NCBI GenBank assembly: GCA_025929895.1
Contig: JAICPI010000005.1
Coordinates: 1 to 64,000 of the forward strand
Reading direction: 5' to 3'
From: Thermoleophilia bacterium
GTDB lineage: Bacteria > Actinomycetota > Thermoleophilia > Gaiellales > Gaiellaceae
Length of the DNA stretch: 64,000 bases
This document shows positions 42,886 to 54,881 of this stretch, piece by piece. Numbering within the stretch: position 1 is the first letter of the stretch; each line of letters begins with the position of its first letter. Under the pieces are notes generated by a model that searched no databases, was not told the DNA's origin, and saw only the letters and a list, made by a program, of their open reading frames with translations. The position numbers and the translations under genes were made by a program.

Positions 42886-43305
42886 CTACGAAGCGTCGAG
42901 GGTGTCCGTAACCACACCCGGCGAAGAAGCGGAGCTTCTTTGGCGGAACGAACGGGCGGCGTCGATCGCGGCGCCCAGGTTCAGGCCCTTGTCCTTCGCC
43001 TGCTTGATCAGCATCACGGTCTCGAGCGCGTCGATGTCGTAGATCCGCTGCTTCTTGCCCTTCGTCGGGATCTGCGCCTTGTTCGTCCAGTAGTCGAGCT
43101 GCATCTTCGAGATGCCGGCGATCTGGCACACCTGGCCCAGATACAGCTCCACCTTGCCGAGGTGCTCGGCGAGGTTGATCGGCTCGAGCAGATCGACCTG
43201 TCTTCCTCCCGCCACTTCCACGCTCCTATCGTCGCCGGATGCCCGACCCCGTTCAGAGTTATAGAACGGTTCGTTGATCATGGGAAGGGCACGCCGCGAA
43301 AACAT
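42886..43305 (-). CDS. MerR-like helix-turn-helix regulator
   Basis: 139 residues. The DNA-binding part is YLGQVCQIAGISKMQLDYWTNKAQIPTKGKKQRIYDIDALETVMLIKQAKDKGLNLGAAIDAAR, a MerR-type winged helix (residues about 54-118). There is no long dimerisation helix or effector domain. Start uncertain: ATG 43305 or ATG 43281 (MINEPFYN). Placed after gyrA on the same strand, separated by a hairpin. Regulator targets are unknown. Confidence 0.82.
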   Translation of the reverse strand: MFSRRALPMINEPFYNSERGRASGDDRSVEVAGGRQVDLLEPINLAEHLGKVELYLGQVCQIAGISKMQLDYWTNKAQIPTKGKKQRIYDIDALETVMLIKQAKDKGLNLGAAIDAARSFRQRSSASSPGVVTDTLDAS

Positions 43306-43322
43306 CCCTCGGACGGGGGAGG
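43305..43322. repeat. 18-base repeat forming a GGAC-loop hairpin (copy 2)
   Basis: TCCCTCGGACGGGGGAGG is identical to 20097-20114. The hexamers TCCCTC and GGGGGA pair around GGAC. Here it lies between the gyrA stop and the MerR start, touching both. Confidence 0.45.
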
Positions 43323-43323
43323 G

Positions 43324-45843
43324 CTAGGCCGGCGGGGGCTCCGGGACCGGCTCGTCGACCGCCGTCTCCGGGTCGGCCTCGACGACCGGCGCCAGCGTGG
43401 AGACGCGCTCGCCCTCGCGGAGGCGCATCACGATCACGCCCTGCGTCGAGCGGCCGAGGCGCTTGATGTCGCCCACGCTCATCTTGATGACGGTGCCGCC
43501 GGTCGAGATCAGCATCACCTGGTAGCCCTCGCGGACGACGCGCGAGCCGGCGAGCTTGCCGCGTGCCTCGGTGAGCTGCACCGTCTTCACGCCCATCCCG
43601 CCGCGGCCCTTGACCGGGTACTCCGAGACGCGCGTCCGCTTTCCGTATCCGTTCTCCGTCACGACGAGCAGCTCGGCGTCGTCCTGCGCGACGCTGACGC
43701 CGATCACCTCGTCGTCTGCGCGGAGGCGCATGCCCTGCACACCGGACGCGTCGCGTCCCATCGGACGCACGTCCCGCTCGTTGAAGCGGATTGCCTGACC
43801 GTTCCGCGAGACGAGCAGCACGTCGTCGCTGCCGGAGGAGTGACGAACTCCGACGAGCTCGTCGCCGTCGCGCATCTTGATCGCGATGATCCCGTCGGAC
43901 TTCAGCGGCGTGTTGTACGCGGCGAGCCTCGTCTTCTTGACGACGCCGTTCTTCGTTCCGAAGAACAGGAACTCCGCCTCCTCGAACGCGCGCGTCTGGA
44001 TGACCGCGCGGACGGCCTCATCCTGTCGGAACGGCAGCAGGTTCACGATCGCCCGACCCTTCGACTGGCGCGAGCCGAGCGGCAGCTCGTGCACCTTGAG
44101 CCGATAGACCTTCCCGACGTTCGTGAAGAAGAGGATGTAGTCGTGCGTCGAGGCGACGAACAGGTGCTCGATGTAGTCCTCGTCCTTCAGCTCCATGCCC
44201 ATCACGCCGATGCCGCCGCGCTTCTGCTCGCGGTAGGTCGTGACCGGCAGCCGCTTGATGTAGCCGGACCGCGTGATCGCGATCACCATGTCCTCCTCCG
44301 CGATCAGGTCCTCGAGCTCGAGCTCGCCCTCGGCTGCGACGATCTCGGTGAGCCGCTCGTCCCTCCGTCCGTAGATCTCCTTGATCTCGAGCAGCTCGTC
44401 CTTGATCAGCCCGTCGATCCGCGCGCGGTCTCCGAGGATGGCGCGGAGCTCGGCGATGCGCTCCTGGAGGTCGGCGTACTCGTTCTCGACCTCCTTCCGG
44501 GCCAGCCCGGTCAGCCGGGAGAGCCGGAGGTCGAGGATCGCCTGCGCCTGGAGCTCGCTCAGGTCGAACTGCTCCATCAGGGTCGTGCGCGCGGTGTCGG
44601 TGTCCGCGGCGGCGCGGATGAGCTTGATCACCGCGTCGAGGTTGTCGAGCGCGATCAGGTAGCCGGTGAGGATGTGCGCGCGGCCTTCCGCCTTCCGCAG
44701 CTCGTACTTCGAGCGGCGGATGACGACTTCGCGCTGATAGTCGAGGTAGTGCCGAACGAGCTCGAGAAGCGACAGCGTCCTCGGGACGCCGTCGACCAGC
44801 GCCACCGCGTTGTAGCCGAACGACGTCTGCAGCGACGTGTGCTTGAAGAGCTTGTTCAGCGCGACCTGTGGGATCGCCTCGCGCTTCAGCTCGATGTAGA
44901 TGCGCATCCCGTCCTTGTCGGAGTGGTCGGCGAGCGCGTCGTCGCTCATCGGCACCTCGGTGAGAACCTTGCTCTCCACGAGCTCGGCGATCTTCTCGAT
45001 CACGCCGCCCTCGCCGCCCTTGCGAACGCCGTACGGGAGCTCGGTGACGATGATCGCGCTCTTGCCGCCGCGCAGCTCCTCGATGTGCGCACGAGCGCGC
45101 ATGACGATGCGGCCGCGCCCCGTCCGGTAGGCGTCGCGAATCCCGGACCGGCCGACGATGTACCCGCCGGTCGGAAAGTCGGGCCCCTTGAGGTGCTTCA
45201 TCAGCCCCTCGACGTCGATGTCCGGGTTCTCGATCATCGCGATCACGGCGTCGACCGTCTCGCCGAGATGGTGCGGCGGAATGTTCGTCGCCATGCCCAC
45301 GGCGATTCCGGATGAGCCGTTGACGAGCAGGTTCGGGAAGCGCGAGGGCAGGACGGTCGGTTGCCGGCGCGACTCGTCGTAGTTCGGCTCGAAATCGACG
45401 GTGTCCGCGTCGATGTCGCGCAGCAGCTCGGTGGCCATCCGCGAGAGGCGCGCCTCGGAGTAGCGCATCGCTGCCGCGGGGTCCCCGTCCACCGATCCGA
45501 AGTTGCCCTGCCCGTCGACGAGCGGATAGCGCAGCGAGAAGGGCTGCGCCATGCGAACGAGCGTGTCGTAGATCGCGGAGTCGCCGTGCGGGTGATAACG
45601 GCTCATCACGGTTCCGACCGTGGCCGCGGACTTCTTGTACGGGCGGTTCGGCTGCAGGCCGTCCTCGTGCATGCCGTAGAGCACGCGGCGGTGAACGGGC
45701 TTGAGACCGTCGCGCACGTCGGGCAGGGCGCGGCTGACGATGACGGACATCGCGTAGTCGAGGAAGCTCGAGCGCATCTCCTGCTCGAGCTCGCGGCTCT
45801 CGACGCGGCCGCCGCCGATGGGATCGTGGATCAGGTCCGACAT
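43324..45843 (-). CDS. gyrA: DNA gyrase subunit A
   Basis: 839-residue subunit that cuts and rejoins DNA during supercoiling. Catalytic Tyr in [12 protein letters not shown]; the quinolone region reads [18 protein letters not shown] with the susceptible-type Ser and Asp. The C-terminal pinwheel holds the GyrA box as QKRGGIG, where the sixth position is usually Lys or Arg. It ends in an acidic/proline tail ([14 protein letters not shown]). Starts 4 bases after gyrB. Confidence 0.97.
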   Translation of the reverse strand: MSDLIHDPIGGGRVESRELEQEMRSSFLDYAMSVIVSRALPDVRDGLKPVHRRVLYGMHEDGLQPNRPYKKSAATVGTVMSRYHPHGDSAIYDTLVRMAQPFSLRYPLVDGQGNFGSVDGDPAAAMRYSEARLSRMATELLRDIDADTVDFEPNYDESRRQPTVLPSRFPNLLVNGSSGIAVGMATNIPPHHLGETVDAVIAMIENPDIDVEGLMKHLKGPDFPTGGYIVGRSGIRDAYRTGRGRIVMRARAHIEELRGGKSAIIVTELPYGVRKGGEGGVIEKIAELVESKVLTEVPMSDDALADHSDKDGMRIYIELKREAIPQVALNKLFKHTSLQTSFGYNAVALVDGVPRTLSLLELVRHYLDYQREVVIRRSKYELRKAEGRAHILTGYLIALDNLDAVIKLIRAAADTDTARTTLMEQFDLSELQAQAILDLRLSRLTGLARKEVENEYADLQERIAELRAILGDRARIDGLIKDELLEIKEIYGRRDERLTEIVAAEGELELEDLIAEEDMVIAITRSGYIKRLPVTTYREQKRGGIGVMGMELKDEDYIEHLFVASTHDYILFFTNVGKVYRLKVHELPLGSRQSKGRAIVNLLPFRQDEAVRAVIQTRAFEEAEFLFFGTKNGVVKKTRLAAYNTPLKSDGIIAIKMRDGDELVGVRHSSGSDDVLLVSRNGQAIRFNERDVRPMGRDASGVQGMRLRADDEVIGVSVAQDDAELLVVTENGYGKRTRVSEYPVKGRGGMGVKTVQLTEARGKLAGSRVVREGYQVMLISTGGTVIKMSVGDIKRLGRSTQGVIVMRLREGERVSTLAPVVEADPETAVDEPVPEPPPA

Positions 45844-45847
45844 CCGG

Positions 45848-48739
<2,892 letters not shown>

Positions 48740-48743
<4 letters not shown>

Positions 48744-49801
48744 GCCGCACGCACCGCCCCGGGCGAGACCTCGAGCAGCTGGGCGGGAGCGACCGGCAAC
48801 GCGGCCGCGGTCGTCGACGTGATCAGGGTCTGAGCGCCCCCGGGCAGCACGCGCGCAAGCGTCGAGCGGCGGCCGGGGTCGAGCTCGGAGAGCACGTCGT
48901 CGAGCAGGAGCAGCGGGGCGATCCCCGTCCGCTCGACGAGCACCGCCGCCTCGGCGAGGAGCAGCGAGAGGACCGCGAGCCGCTGCTCGCCCTGCGATCC
49001 GTAGCTGCGCAGGTCGCGCCCGCCGGCGAGCAGGGCGACGTCGTGCAGGTGCGGACCGACGCTCGTCGTGCCGCGCTCGAGGTCCCGCTGCTCTCGCCCG
49101 GCGAGCTCCTCGCGCGTGGGCGCGTCCCCCTCGTAGGCGAGGCGTCCACCGCCCAGCCCGAACTCGGCCGTCAGCGACGCGAACGGCGCCTCGAGCGGCT
49201 CGAGCGTGCGACGCCGCGCGGCGACCAGATCGGACCCGAGCGCGACCACCTGCTCGTTCCACGGCTCGAGCGCGTCGCGCGACGAGAGGCCGGACGCGAC
49301 CCTGCGCAGCGCCGCGTTTCGCTGTCCGACCGCAGCGCCGTACTCGGCCGAGAGGCCGGCCTGCGCGGGGAACAGGCGGCCGAGAGCGCGATCGAAGTAC
49401 GCCCGCCGGACCGCCGGCGCAGCCTTCACGATCGCGAGCCGGTCGGGCGTGAAGACGAGGGTCGAGGCCTCCGCGCGCAGCAGCTCGGCGGCACGCAGCG
49501 GCGCCCCGTTCAGCTTCGCCCGCTTGCCCTTGCCAGGCTCGAGCGTCACCTCGAGCTCGAGCTCGGCCTCGCCCCGGCGCCCGCGCAGGGAGACGCGGCC
49601 GGCGTCCGTTCCGAAGCGGACGAGTTGCGTGTCGTTCCGCGTCCGCGGCGAGAAGCCTTGGGTCCCCACGTGCAGCGATTCCAGCAGGTTCGTCTTGCCG
49701 GCGCCGTTCGGGCCGACGACGAGCACCAGCCCCGGCTCGAGGTCGACGTCGAGCGTCGCGTACGAGCGGATGTTCCGGAGCGAGACCCTGGCGACGATCA
49801 G
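48740..49801 (-). CDS. recF: DNA replication and repair protein RecF
   Basis: 353-residue SMC-like ATPase that helps RecA load at gaps. Walker A VVGPNGAGKTNLLESLHV, signature LRSYGSQGEQRLAVLSLLLAEA, Walker B PLLLLDDVLSELD. The first canonical start (GTG 49726) would remove 25 residues that belong to the family (LIVARVSLRNIRSYATLDVDLEPG). A CTG at 49801, overlapping the dnaN stop as CTGA, restores them and is preferred. Confidence 0.92.
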
Positions 49802-50931
49802 GTGCTCGGGAGCCGGATCGGCATCACGAGGTACGTGAAGTCGTCGCTCTCGCCCTGGATGACGGCCGGGCGCAGCGGGCTGATCAGCTTGAACTCGGCG
49901 TCGTCCCCCGTGACCGACTCGAAGCCGTCGCGGAGGTAGTCCGCGTTGAAGCCGATCTCCATCGGCTCGCCGACGTAGCCGACCGGCAGCGACTCGTGCG
50001 ACTCGCCGACGTCCTGCGTCTGCGCCGACACCGTCAGCTCGCCCTCGGTGAAGCGCAGCCGGATCGGCGAGTTGCGCTGCGCCATCACGCCGACGCGGCG
50101 GACGACCTCGAGCACGTCGTTGCGCGGAAGGGTCACGACCTGCTCGTAGCTCTCCGGGATCAGCTGGCGGTAGTTCGGGAACTGGCCCTCGATGCGGCGC
50201 GTCGTCAGCGTGACGCCGCCGGCGACGAAGACGACCTGGTTCTCCTGGACGCCGAGCTCCAGCGTGTCGGCCGCGGACGCGATGCGTGTGACCTCCGTGA
50301 GCGCGCGCGCCGGGATGATCGCCTCGAGCTCGGGTGCCTCGCCTTCCATCGGCGTCTCCTTGACCGAGAGCCGGTACGAGTCGGTCGCGGCCATCACGAG
50401 CTTGCCGGCTTCGAAGCGCGCGAGGATCCCGGTCAGCACCGGTCGCGACTCGTCGCGCGAGGCCGAGCGGGACACCCGCGAGACCGTGTCGAGGAGCGCG
50501 TCCTTGTCGACCGAGAACGTCCCGACCGCGCCGATCTCCGGCAGTCGCGGGAAGTCCTCGACGTTGTAGGTGTGCAGACGAGAGCTGTACGCCCCGGAGT
50601 CAACGCGAACGACGCCTTCCTCCGCTCGGTGCTCGATCACGACGTCCTCGTCGGGGAGCAAGCGGGCGAGCTCGACGAGCATCTTCCCCGGGACGACCAC
50701 CGCGCCCTCGCCGTCGACCTGCGCGTCGAGGGTCGTTCGCAGCGAGAGCTCCATGTCGGTCGCCGCGAGGCTGAGCTCGCCGTTCTCCGCCCGGAGCAGG
50801 ATGCCGCCCAGCACGAGCACGGTGGTACGCGTCGACACCGCCCTCGAGACGATCGAGAGCTTCTGGACGAGCTCGTCCCTCGAGACGCTGACCTTCATCC
50901 CCGACCCAACCATGATCTCGGTGTCTGTCAT
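49798..50931 (-). CDS. dnaN: DNA polymerase III beta sliding clamp
   Basis: 377-residue sliding clamp with three repeated clamp domains. KVSVSRDELVQKLSIVSRAV opens domain 1, SYRLSVKE closes domain 2, and YLVMPIRLPST is the typical C-terminus. ATG 50931 has an AAAGAA ribosome site. A second ATG at 50898 (MKVSVSRDE) matches the usual family start and may be used instead. The upstream 20 bases are strikingly AT-rich. Confidence 0.96.
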   Translation of the reverse strand: MTDTEIMVGSGMKVSVSRDELVQKLSIVSRAVSTRTTVLVLGGILLRAENGELSLAATDMELSLRTTLDAQVDGEGAVVVPGKMLVELARLLPDEDVVIEHRAEEGVVRVDSGAYSSRLHTYNVEDFPRLPEIGAVGTFSVDKDALLDTVSRVSRSASRDESRPVLTGILARFEAGKLVMAATDSYRLSVKETPMEGEAPELEAIIPARALTEVTRIASAADTLELGVQENQVVFVAGGVTLTTRRIEGQFPNYRQLIPESYEQVVTLPRNDVLEVVRRVGVMAQRNSPIRLRFTEGELTVSAQTQDVGESHESLPVGYVGEPMEIGFNADYLRDGFESVTGDDAEFKLISPLRPAVIQGESDDFTYLVMPIRLPST

Positions 50932-51065
50932 TTCTTTAAAAGAAGTTTAGGAGCAGTAGTAGGGGGTGTGCGGACCGGGGACAAGGGCCTCACGCGACTC
51001 CGGGAGGGGGTTCGACCCCGGGAGAGGCGCTGGGGAGAACGGGACGCTGTGCACAGGCCTCGGCA
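50932..51065. other. dnaA-dnaN intergenic region (possible origin part)
   Basis: 134 bases. The dnaN-proximal end (about 50931-50952) is an AT-rich run (TTTCTTTAAAAGAAG), exceptional in this genome and a candidate unwinding element. CTGTGCACAG at 51047-51056 is a DnaA-box-like palindrome, and TTGTACACA at 51109 (inside dnaA) matches TTATCCACA at 7 of 9 positions. An origin function is plausible but unproven. Confidence 0.45.
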
Positions 51066-52415
51066 CTAACGGACCTGTTTGATCCGAGCTGTGAGTTCCT
51101 GGACGAGGTTGTACACAGATCTGTCCTCACGGATCAAGCGGGCGATCTTCGAGGTCGCGTGGATCACGGTGGTGTGATCGCGGCCGCCGAACTCCTTGCC
51201 GATCTTCGGCAGCGACGAGTCGGTCAACTCGCGGGAGAGGTACATCGCGACCTGCCGCGGGTAGACGATGCTCTGCGAGCGCTTCTCACCCGTTAGCTCC
51301 GAGAGCGGGAGGTTGAAGCGCTCCGAGACGGTCTCCTGGATGCGCCGGATCGAGACCTCCGCCGCCTCGCCCTGGGGGAAGACATCCTTCAGGACCTCCT
51401 GGGCGAGCTCGACCGTCATCGGCCGGCCGGTCAGCGACGAGAACGCGACGACGCGGGTCAGCGCCCCCTCGAGCTCTCGGATGTTCGTCTCGATCCTGCT
51501 GGCGACGAAGGTGAGCACCTGCGGGTCGGGAACGTGGATCCCGTCAGTCTTGACCTTCTTGCGCAGGATCGCGATCCGGGTCTCGAGGTCGGGCGGCTGG
51601 ATGTCGGTGATCAGCCCCCACTCGAACCGCGACCGCAGCCGCTCCTCGAGCGTCGAGATCTCCCGCGGGGGGCGGTCGGAGGACATGACGATCTGGCTGC
51701 CGGCCTCGTAAAGCGAGTTGAAGGTATGGAAGAACTCCTCCTGGATCCGCTCCTTGTGCTCGAAGAACTGCACGTCGTCGACGAGCAGGAGGTCGTACGC
51801 GCGGTAGCGCTGCTTGAACCCCTCGATCCGCTTGTCGCGGAGCGAGTTGATGAAGTCGTTCATGAACGTCTCGCTCGTCACGTAGCGGACGCTCAGGTCG
51901 CGCGAGTGCTGCATCACGTACTGCGCGATCGCCTGCATCAGGTGCGTCTTGCCGAGCCCGGTGCCGCCGTAGATGAAGAGCGGGTTGTACGCCTGCGCCG
52001 GCGCTTCGGCGACGGCGAGCGCGGCGGCATGGGCGAAGCGGTTCGACGACCCGATCACGAACAGGTCGAAGATGTACTTCGGGTTCATCCCGGCCTCGCC
52101 GCGCTTGGGCGGGCGCTCGACCTCGGCCGGCAGGGGCTCCGGCAGGCCGCTCTCCTCCACGACGCGGAGCCCGACGCGCCGCTCGTGGCCGATCGAGTCC
52201 TTGACCGCGGCCTTGATCAGCCCGAGGAAGTGCCCCTCGATCCACTCGCGCGCGAAGTCGTTCGGGACGCGGAGCACGAAGCCGTCGTCGGTGAGCTCCT
52301 CACCCTCGACGTCGTCGAACCACGTGCGGTACGTGGTGTCGTTCAGCGCCCCTTTGAGCCGACTGGAAACCTCGCCCCACAGACTCTCGGCAGTCAGCTC
52401 GACTTGGTGTTCCAC
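51066..52415 (-). CDS. dnaA: Chromosomal replication initiator protein DnaA
   Basis: 449 residues from GTG 52415. Domain I begins [25 protein letters not shown]. Domain III has Walker [16 protein letters not shown], Walker [10 protein letters not shown] and the box VII region. Domain IV carries the DnaA-box signature [19 protein letters not shown]. The frame is open to 52493, but the extra residues look unlike DnaA, and an AAGGAG site precedes 52415 at a longer than usual distance. Divergent from rpmH. Confidence 0.96.
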   Translation of the reverse strand: MEHQVELTAESLWGEVSSRLKGALNDTTYRTWFDDVEGEELTDDGFVLRVPNDFAREWIEGHFLGLIKAAVKDSIGHERRVGLRVVEESGLPEPLPAEVERPPKRGEAGMNPKYIFDLFVIGSSNRFAHAAALAVAEAPAQAYNPLFIYGGTGLGKTHLMQAIAQYVMQHSRDLSVRYVTSETFMNDFINSLRDKRIEGFKQRYRAYDLLLVDDVQFFEHKERIQEEFFHTFNSLYEAGSQIVMSSDRPPREISTLEERLRSRFEWGLITDIQPPDLETRIAILRKKVKTDGIHVPDPQVLTFVASRIETNIRELEGALTRVVAFSSLTGRPMTVELAQEVLKDVFPQGEAAEVSIRRIQETVSERFNLPLSELTGEKRSQSIVYPRQVAMYLSRELTDSSLPKIGKEFGGRDHTTVIHATSKIARLIREDRSVYNLVQELTARIKQVR

Positions 52416-52456
52416 CGAGGTGGGTTCTCTCCTTGGAGGGGACGCGCGAGCGTGTG

Positions 52457-52485
52457 ACCATAGCAGGGTCGCATCCGCGCGACAA
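52457..52485 (-). promoter_or_regulatory. dnaA promoter
   Basis: On the minus strand TTGTCG (52485-52480), a 17-base spacer, then TATGGT (52462-52457). Transcription would start near 52450, leaving a leader of about 35 bases with an AAGGAG site before GTG 52415. Confidence 0.55.
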
Positions 52486-52629
52486 CACGCCACCTCTGGA
52501 AAGAAAAGCCGCCGTTTGCAGGGATTTCTTCAAGTCCACACGACTCTCCACACCTGTGGAACGTTGCACGTTTTCACCCCCTCTGCAGGTGCTTCGTGCT
52601 GTGGAAAACAGTGCGCGAGAACGCGTGTC

Positions 52630-52635
52630 TATACT
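52630..52635 (+). promoter_or_regulatory. -10 element of the rpmH operon
   Basis: TATACT is the best -10 match in the window. No strong -35 is visible at the usual distance. The leader of about 45 bases contains a stable CGCCCC-GAAA-GGGGCG hairpin. Confidence 0.5.
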
Positions 52636-52686
52636 GGCCGCTCGCCCCGAAAGGGGCGCGCATTTTCCTCTCGAAGCGAGTAACTC

Positions 52687-52821
52687 GTGAAGCGCACCTA
52701 CCAGCCCAACGTCCGTCGTCGGAAGCGCAAGCACGGCTTCCGCGCACGCATGTCGACGCGCGCCGGGCGCTTGATTCTCAAGCGCCGCCGCTCGCGGGGC
52801 CGTAAGCGCCTCTCCGCCTGA
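52687..52821 (+). CDS. rpmH: Ribosomal protein L34
   Basis: 44-residue large-subunit protein. [44 protein letters not shown] covers the complete family sequence (positions 52687-52818). GTG start. First gene of the plus-strand operon leaving the origin; rnpA begins 5 bases after its stop. Too short for many gene finders. Confidence 0.97.
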   Translation: MKRTYQPNVRRRKRKHGFRARMSTRAGRLILKRRRSRGRKRLSA

Positions 52822-52826
52822 CCGGC

Positions 52827-53180
52827 GTGCAGCGACGACATCGCCTGTCGCGCTCACGGGACTTCGACGCCGTCTACCGTCAGGGCCGCTCGGTGTCCAC
52901 GCGCTTCCTCGTCCTCTACTGGTTCGCCCGTCCCGAGGACGGCGCCGGCGGCGAGCCGCGGCTCGGGATCGCGGTTCCGAAGCAGCTCGGCGGCGCGGTC
53001 GTGCGGAACCGGATCAAGCGGCAGCTGCGCGAGAGCTGGAGCGCGACGCTCGAGCGCGTGCCCGCGGGGAGCGACTACGTCCTGATCGCGCGGCCCGGGC
53101 TCCCGGAGACGGTGGAGGCGCAGGGGTTCGAGTGGCTGAAGGAGCGGGTCGCCGAGGTCCTCCAGAAGGCGGCGGCGTGA
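52827..53180 (+). CDS. rnpA: Ribonuclease P protein component
   Basis: 117-residue protein subunit of the tRNA-processing ribozyme. HRLSRSRDFDAVYRQGRSVSTRFLVLYW opens the protein, and AVPKQLGGAVVRNRIKRQLRES is the RNR signature. GTG start; its stop overlaps yidD (GTGA). Confidence 0.95.
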   Translation: MQRRHRLSRSRDFDAVYRQGRSVSTRFLVLYWFARPEDGAGGEPRLGIAVPKQLGGAVVRNRIKRQLRESWSATLERVPAGSDYVLIARPGLPETVEAQGFEWLKERVAEVLQKAAA

Positions 53181-53383
53181 GACACGTCGGGATCGGGCTC
53201 GTCTACGGCTACCGCTACACGCTCGGCGCGCTCTTCCCGGCGAGCTGCAAGTACCACCCGTCGTGCTCGCAGTACGCGATCGACGCGCTTCGCAAGCACG
53301 GCTTCGTGAAGGGCTCGCTGAAGGCCGGCTGGCGGCTGCTGCGCTGCAACCCCTGGAGCCACGGGGGAGTCGACCCGGCATGA
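53177..53383 (+). CDS. yidD: Membrane protein insertion efficiency factor
   Basis: 68-residue basic protein of the YidD family that assists YidC-dependent membrane insertion. GLVYGYRYTLGALFPASCKYHPSCSQYAIDALRKHG and LLRCNPWSHGGVDPA are diagnostic. GTG start in a GTGA overlap with rnpA; its stop overlaps the yidC ATG (53380-53383). Confidence 0.95.
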   Translation: MRHVGIGLVYGYRYTLGALFPASCKYHPSCSQYAIDALRKHGFVKGSLKAGWRLLRCNPWSHGGVDPA

Positions 53384-54213
53384 TCCCGCTCGCGATCCCC
53401 GTCCTGAACGAGCTCGAGCTGGCGCTGACCTGGCTGCTCGAGTGGCTGCACAACTCGGCCGGGCTGTCCTGGGGCTGGTCGATCGTCGCGACGACGATCA
53501 TCGTCCGGACGATCCTGTTGCCGCTGACCGTGCGCCAGATCCACTCGATGCAGCGCCTCCAGCGCCACGCGCCCGAGATGAAGGCGATCCAGCAGCGCTA
53601 CAAGCAGGACCGGGCGAAGCAGCAGGAAGAGCTGATGAAGTTCTACCGCGAGAACAAGATCAACCCGGCCTCGTCGTGCCTGCCGATCCTGTTCCAGATC
53701 CCGGTCTTCCTCGGCCTCTTCTTCGTCCTGCGCGACTTCGACACGGAGGTGCTCTCGAAGGCCCGCTACCTCGGCACGGAGTCGGTCACCGACCTGGGCT
53801 GGCTGAGCATCGTCCCCGACATCACCCAGAACCTGAACAAGGACACGTTCTCGATGGTCGTGCTGCTGATCCTCTACGCGACGAGCCAGACGACCTCGAC
53901 CCTGCTGATGTCGTCGACGATGGACAAGACGCAGCGCTACCTGCTGCTCGCGCTCCCGCTCGTGTTCCTCTTCTTCGTCGCGGCGTTCCCGGCCGGGCTG
54001 ATGATCTACTGGGTCACCACGAACCTGTGGACGACGGGCCAGGGGCTCGTGACGCGGAAGCTCCGCCCCGCGCCGGTGCAGCCCGAGAAGCGCAGCTCGC
54101 GCACCCCTCCCGGCGGCGCCGACGGCAAGCGCGACGACGAGGTGGCGCGGGCCAAGACCGCCTCTGCTCCGCCCCGGAAGGTCAAGCGCAAGAAGAAGCG
54201 CACCCGGCGATGA
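53380..54213 (+). CDS. yidC: Membrane protein insertase YidC
   Basis: 277-residue insertase of the Oxa1/YidC family for membrane protein insertion and folding. The five-helix core includes GWSIVATTIIVRTILLPLTVRQIHSMQ (with the Arg used in the hydrophilic groove), NPASSCLPILFQIPVFLGLFFVL and the last helix FVAAFPAGLMIYWVTTNLWTTGQ. No large periplasmic domain, as in Gram-positive types. The C-terminal tail is very basic (RKVKRKKKRTRR), fitting contact with the ribosome. Confidence 0.95.
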   Translation: MIPLAIPVLNELELALTWLLEWLHNSAGLSWGWSIVATTIIVRTILLPLTVRQIHSMQRLQRHAPEMKAIQQRYKQDRAKQQEELMKFYRENKINPASSCLPILFQIPVFLGLFFVLRDFDTEVLSKARYLGTESVTDLGWLSIVPDITQNLNKDTFSMVVLLILYATSQTTSTLLMSSTMDKTQRYLLLALPLVFLFFVAAFPAGLMIYWVTTNLWTTGQGLVTRKLRPAPVQPEKRSSRTPPGGADGKRDDEVARAKTASAPPRKVKRKKKRTRR

Positions 54214-54881
54214 GCGAGGACGGCTCCCTCCGGGTCGAGACGACGGGGGAGACCGTCGGCGAGGCGAAGTGGTCGGCGCTGCGCGAGCTCGAGCGGCTGC
54301 ACCCGACGCTCGACAAGTCGGCGGTGCGGTTCCAGGTCGTCTCGGAGGGCGAGCGCGGCCTGCTCGGCGTGGGCTACGCGCCGGCCCGCGTGGTCGCCGT
54401 GGTCGACGAGGACGCGATCGGCCCGCCGGTCGAGGAGAGCGAGGCCGCCGCCCGCGCGCGGGAACTGGTGCGCCGGGTAGCGGAGGGGATCGGCGTCGAG
54501 TGCCGGATCGATGTGCGCGAGGACGACGACGCGGTCCACGTGCTGTGCGCAGGCCCGGAGCTCGGGCTGCTGATCGGCAAGCACGGCCAGACGATCGACG
54601 CGATCCAGTACCTCGCGAACGCGTCCGCGCGGCGCGGCGGCGGCGAGGCGAAGGACGTGGTCGTCGACGCGGCCGGCTACCGCGACCGCAGGCGCGCGAC
54701 GCTCGAGACGATGGCTGTTCGCTCCGCGCAGCAGGCGCTCCGGGAGGGCCGCGCCGAACTCGAGCCGATGACCGCGATCGAGCGGAAGATCGTGCACCTG
54801 CGGCTGAAGGAGTTCCCCGGCGTCGAGACGTCGTCCGAAGGCGCCGAGCCCAACAGGTTCGTCGTCGTCACGAGTGAGTGA
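54210..54881 (+). CDS. jag: RNA-binding protein Jag (KhpB)
   Basis: 223 residues in the family order: Jag-N (EDGSLRVETTGETVGEAKWSALREL), a KH domain (ELGLLIGKHGQTIDAIQYLAN) and R3H (RSAQQALREGRAELEPMTAIERKIVHLRLKEFPGVETSSEG). It binds RNA, and homologues affect cell-wall synthesis and division. ATG overlapping the yidC stop by 4 bases. Confidence 0.94.
   Translation: MSEDGSLRVETTGETVGEAKWSALRELERLHPTLDKSAVRFQVVSEGERGLLGVGYAPARVVAVVDEDAIGPPVEESEAAARARELVRRVAEGIGVECRIDVREDDDAVHVLCAGPELGLLIGKHGQTIDAIQYLANASARRGGGEAKDVVVDAAGYRDRRRATLETMAVRSAQQALREGRAELEPMTAIERKIVHLRLKEFPGVETSSEGAEPNRFVVVTSE

Larger units (their letters stand above)
52416..52686. other. dnaA-rpmH intergenic region, candidate oriC
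   Basis: Contains promoters for both sides and a cluster of TCCACA cores: AAGTCCACA (52532), CTCTCCACA (52544), a reverse copy at 52555-52563 and a reverse TTTTCCACA (52600-52608, 8 of 9 matches to the DnaA box). The switch of gene strand occurs here. A GNRA hairpin (CGCCCC-GAAA-GGGGCG, 52643-52658) sits in the rpmH leader. Confidence 0.6.
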
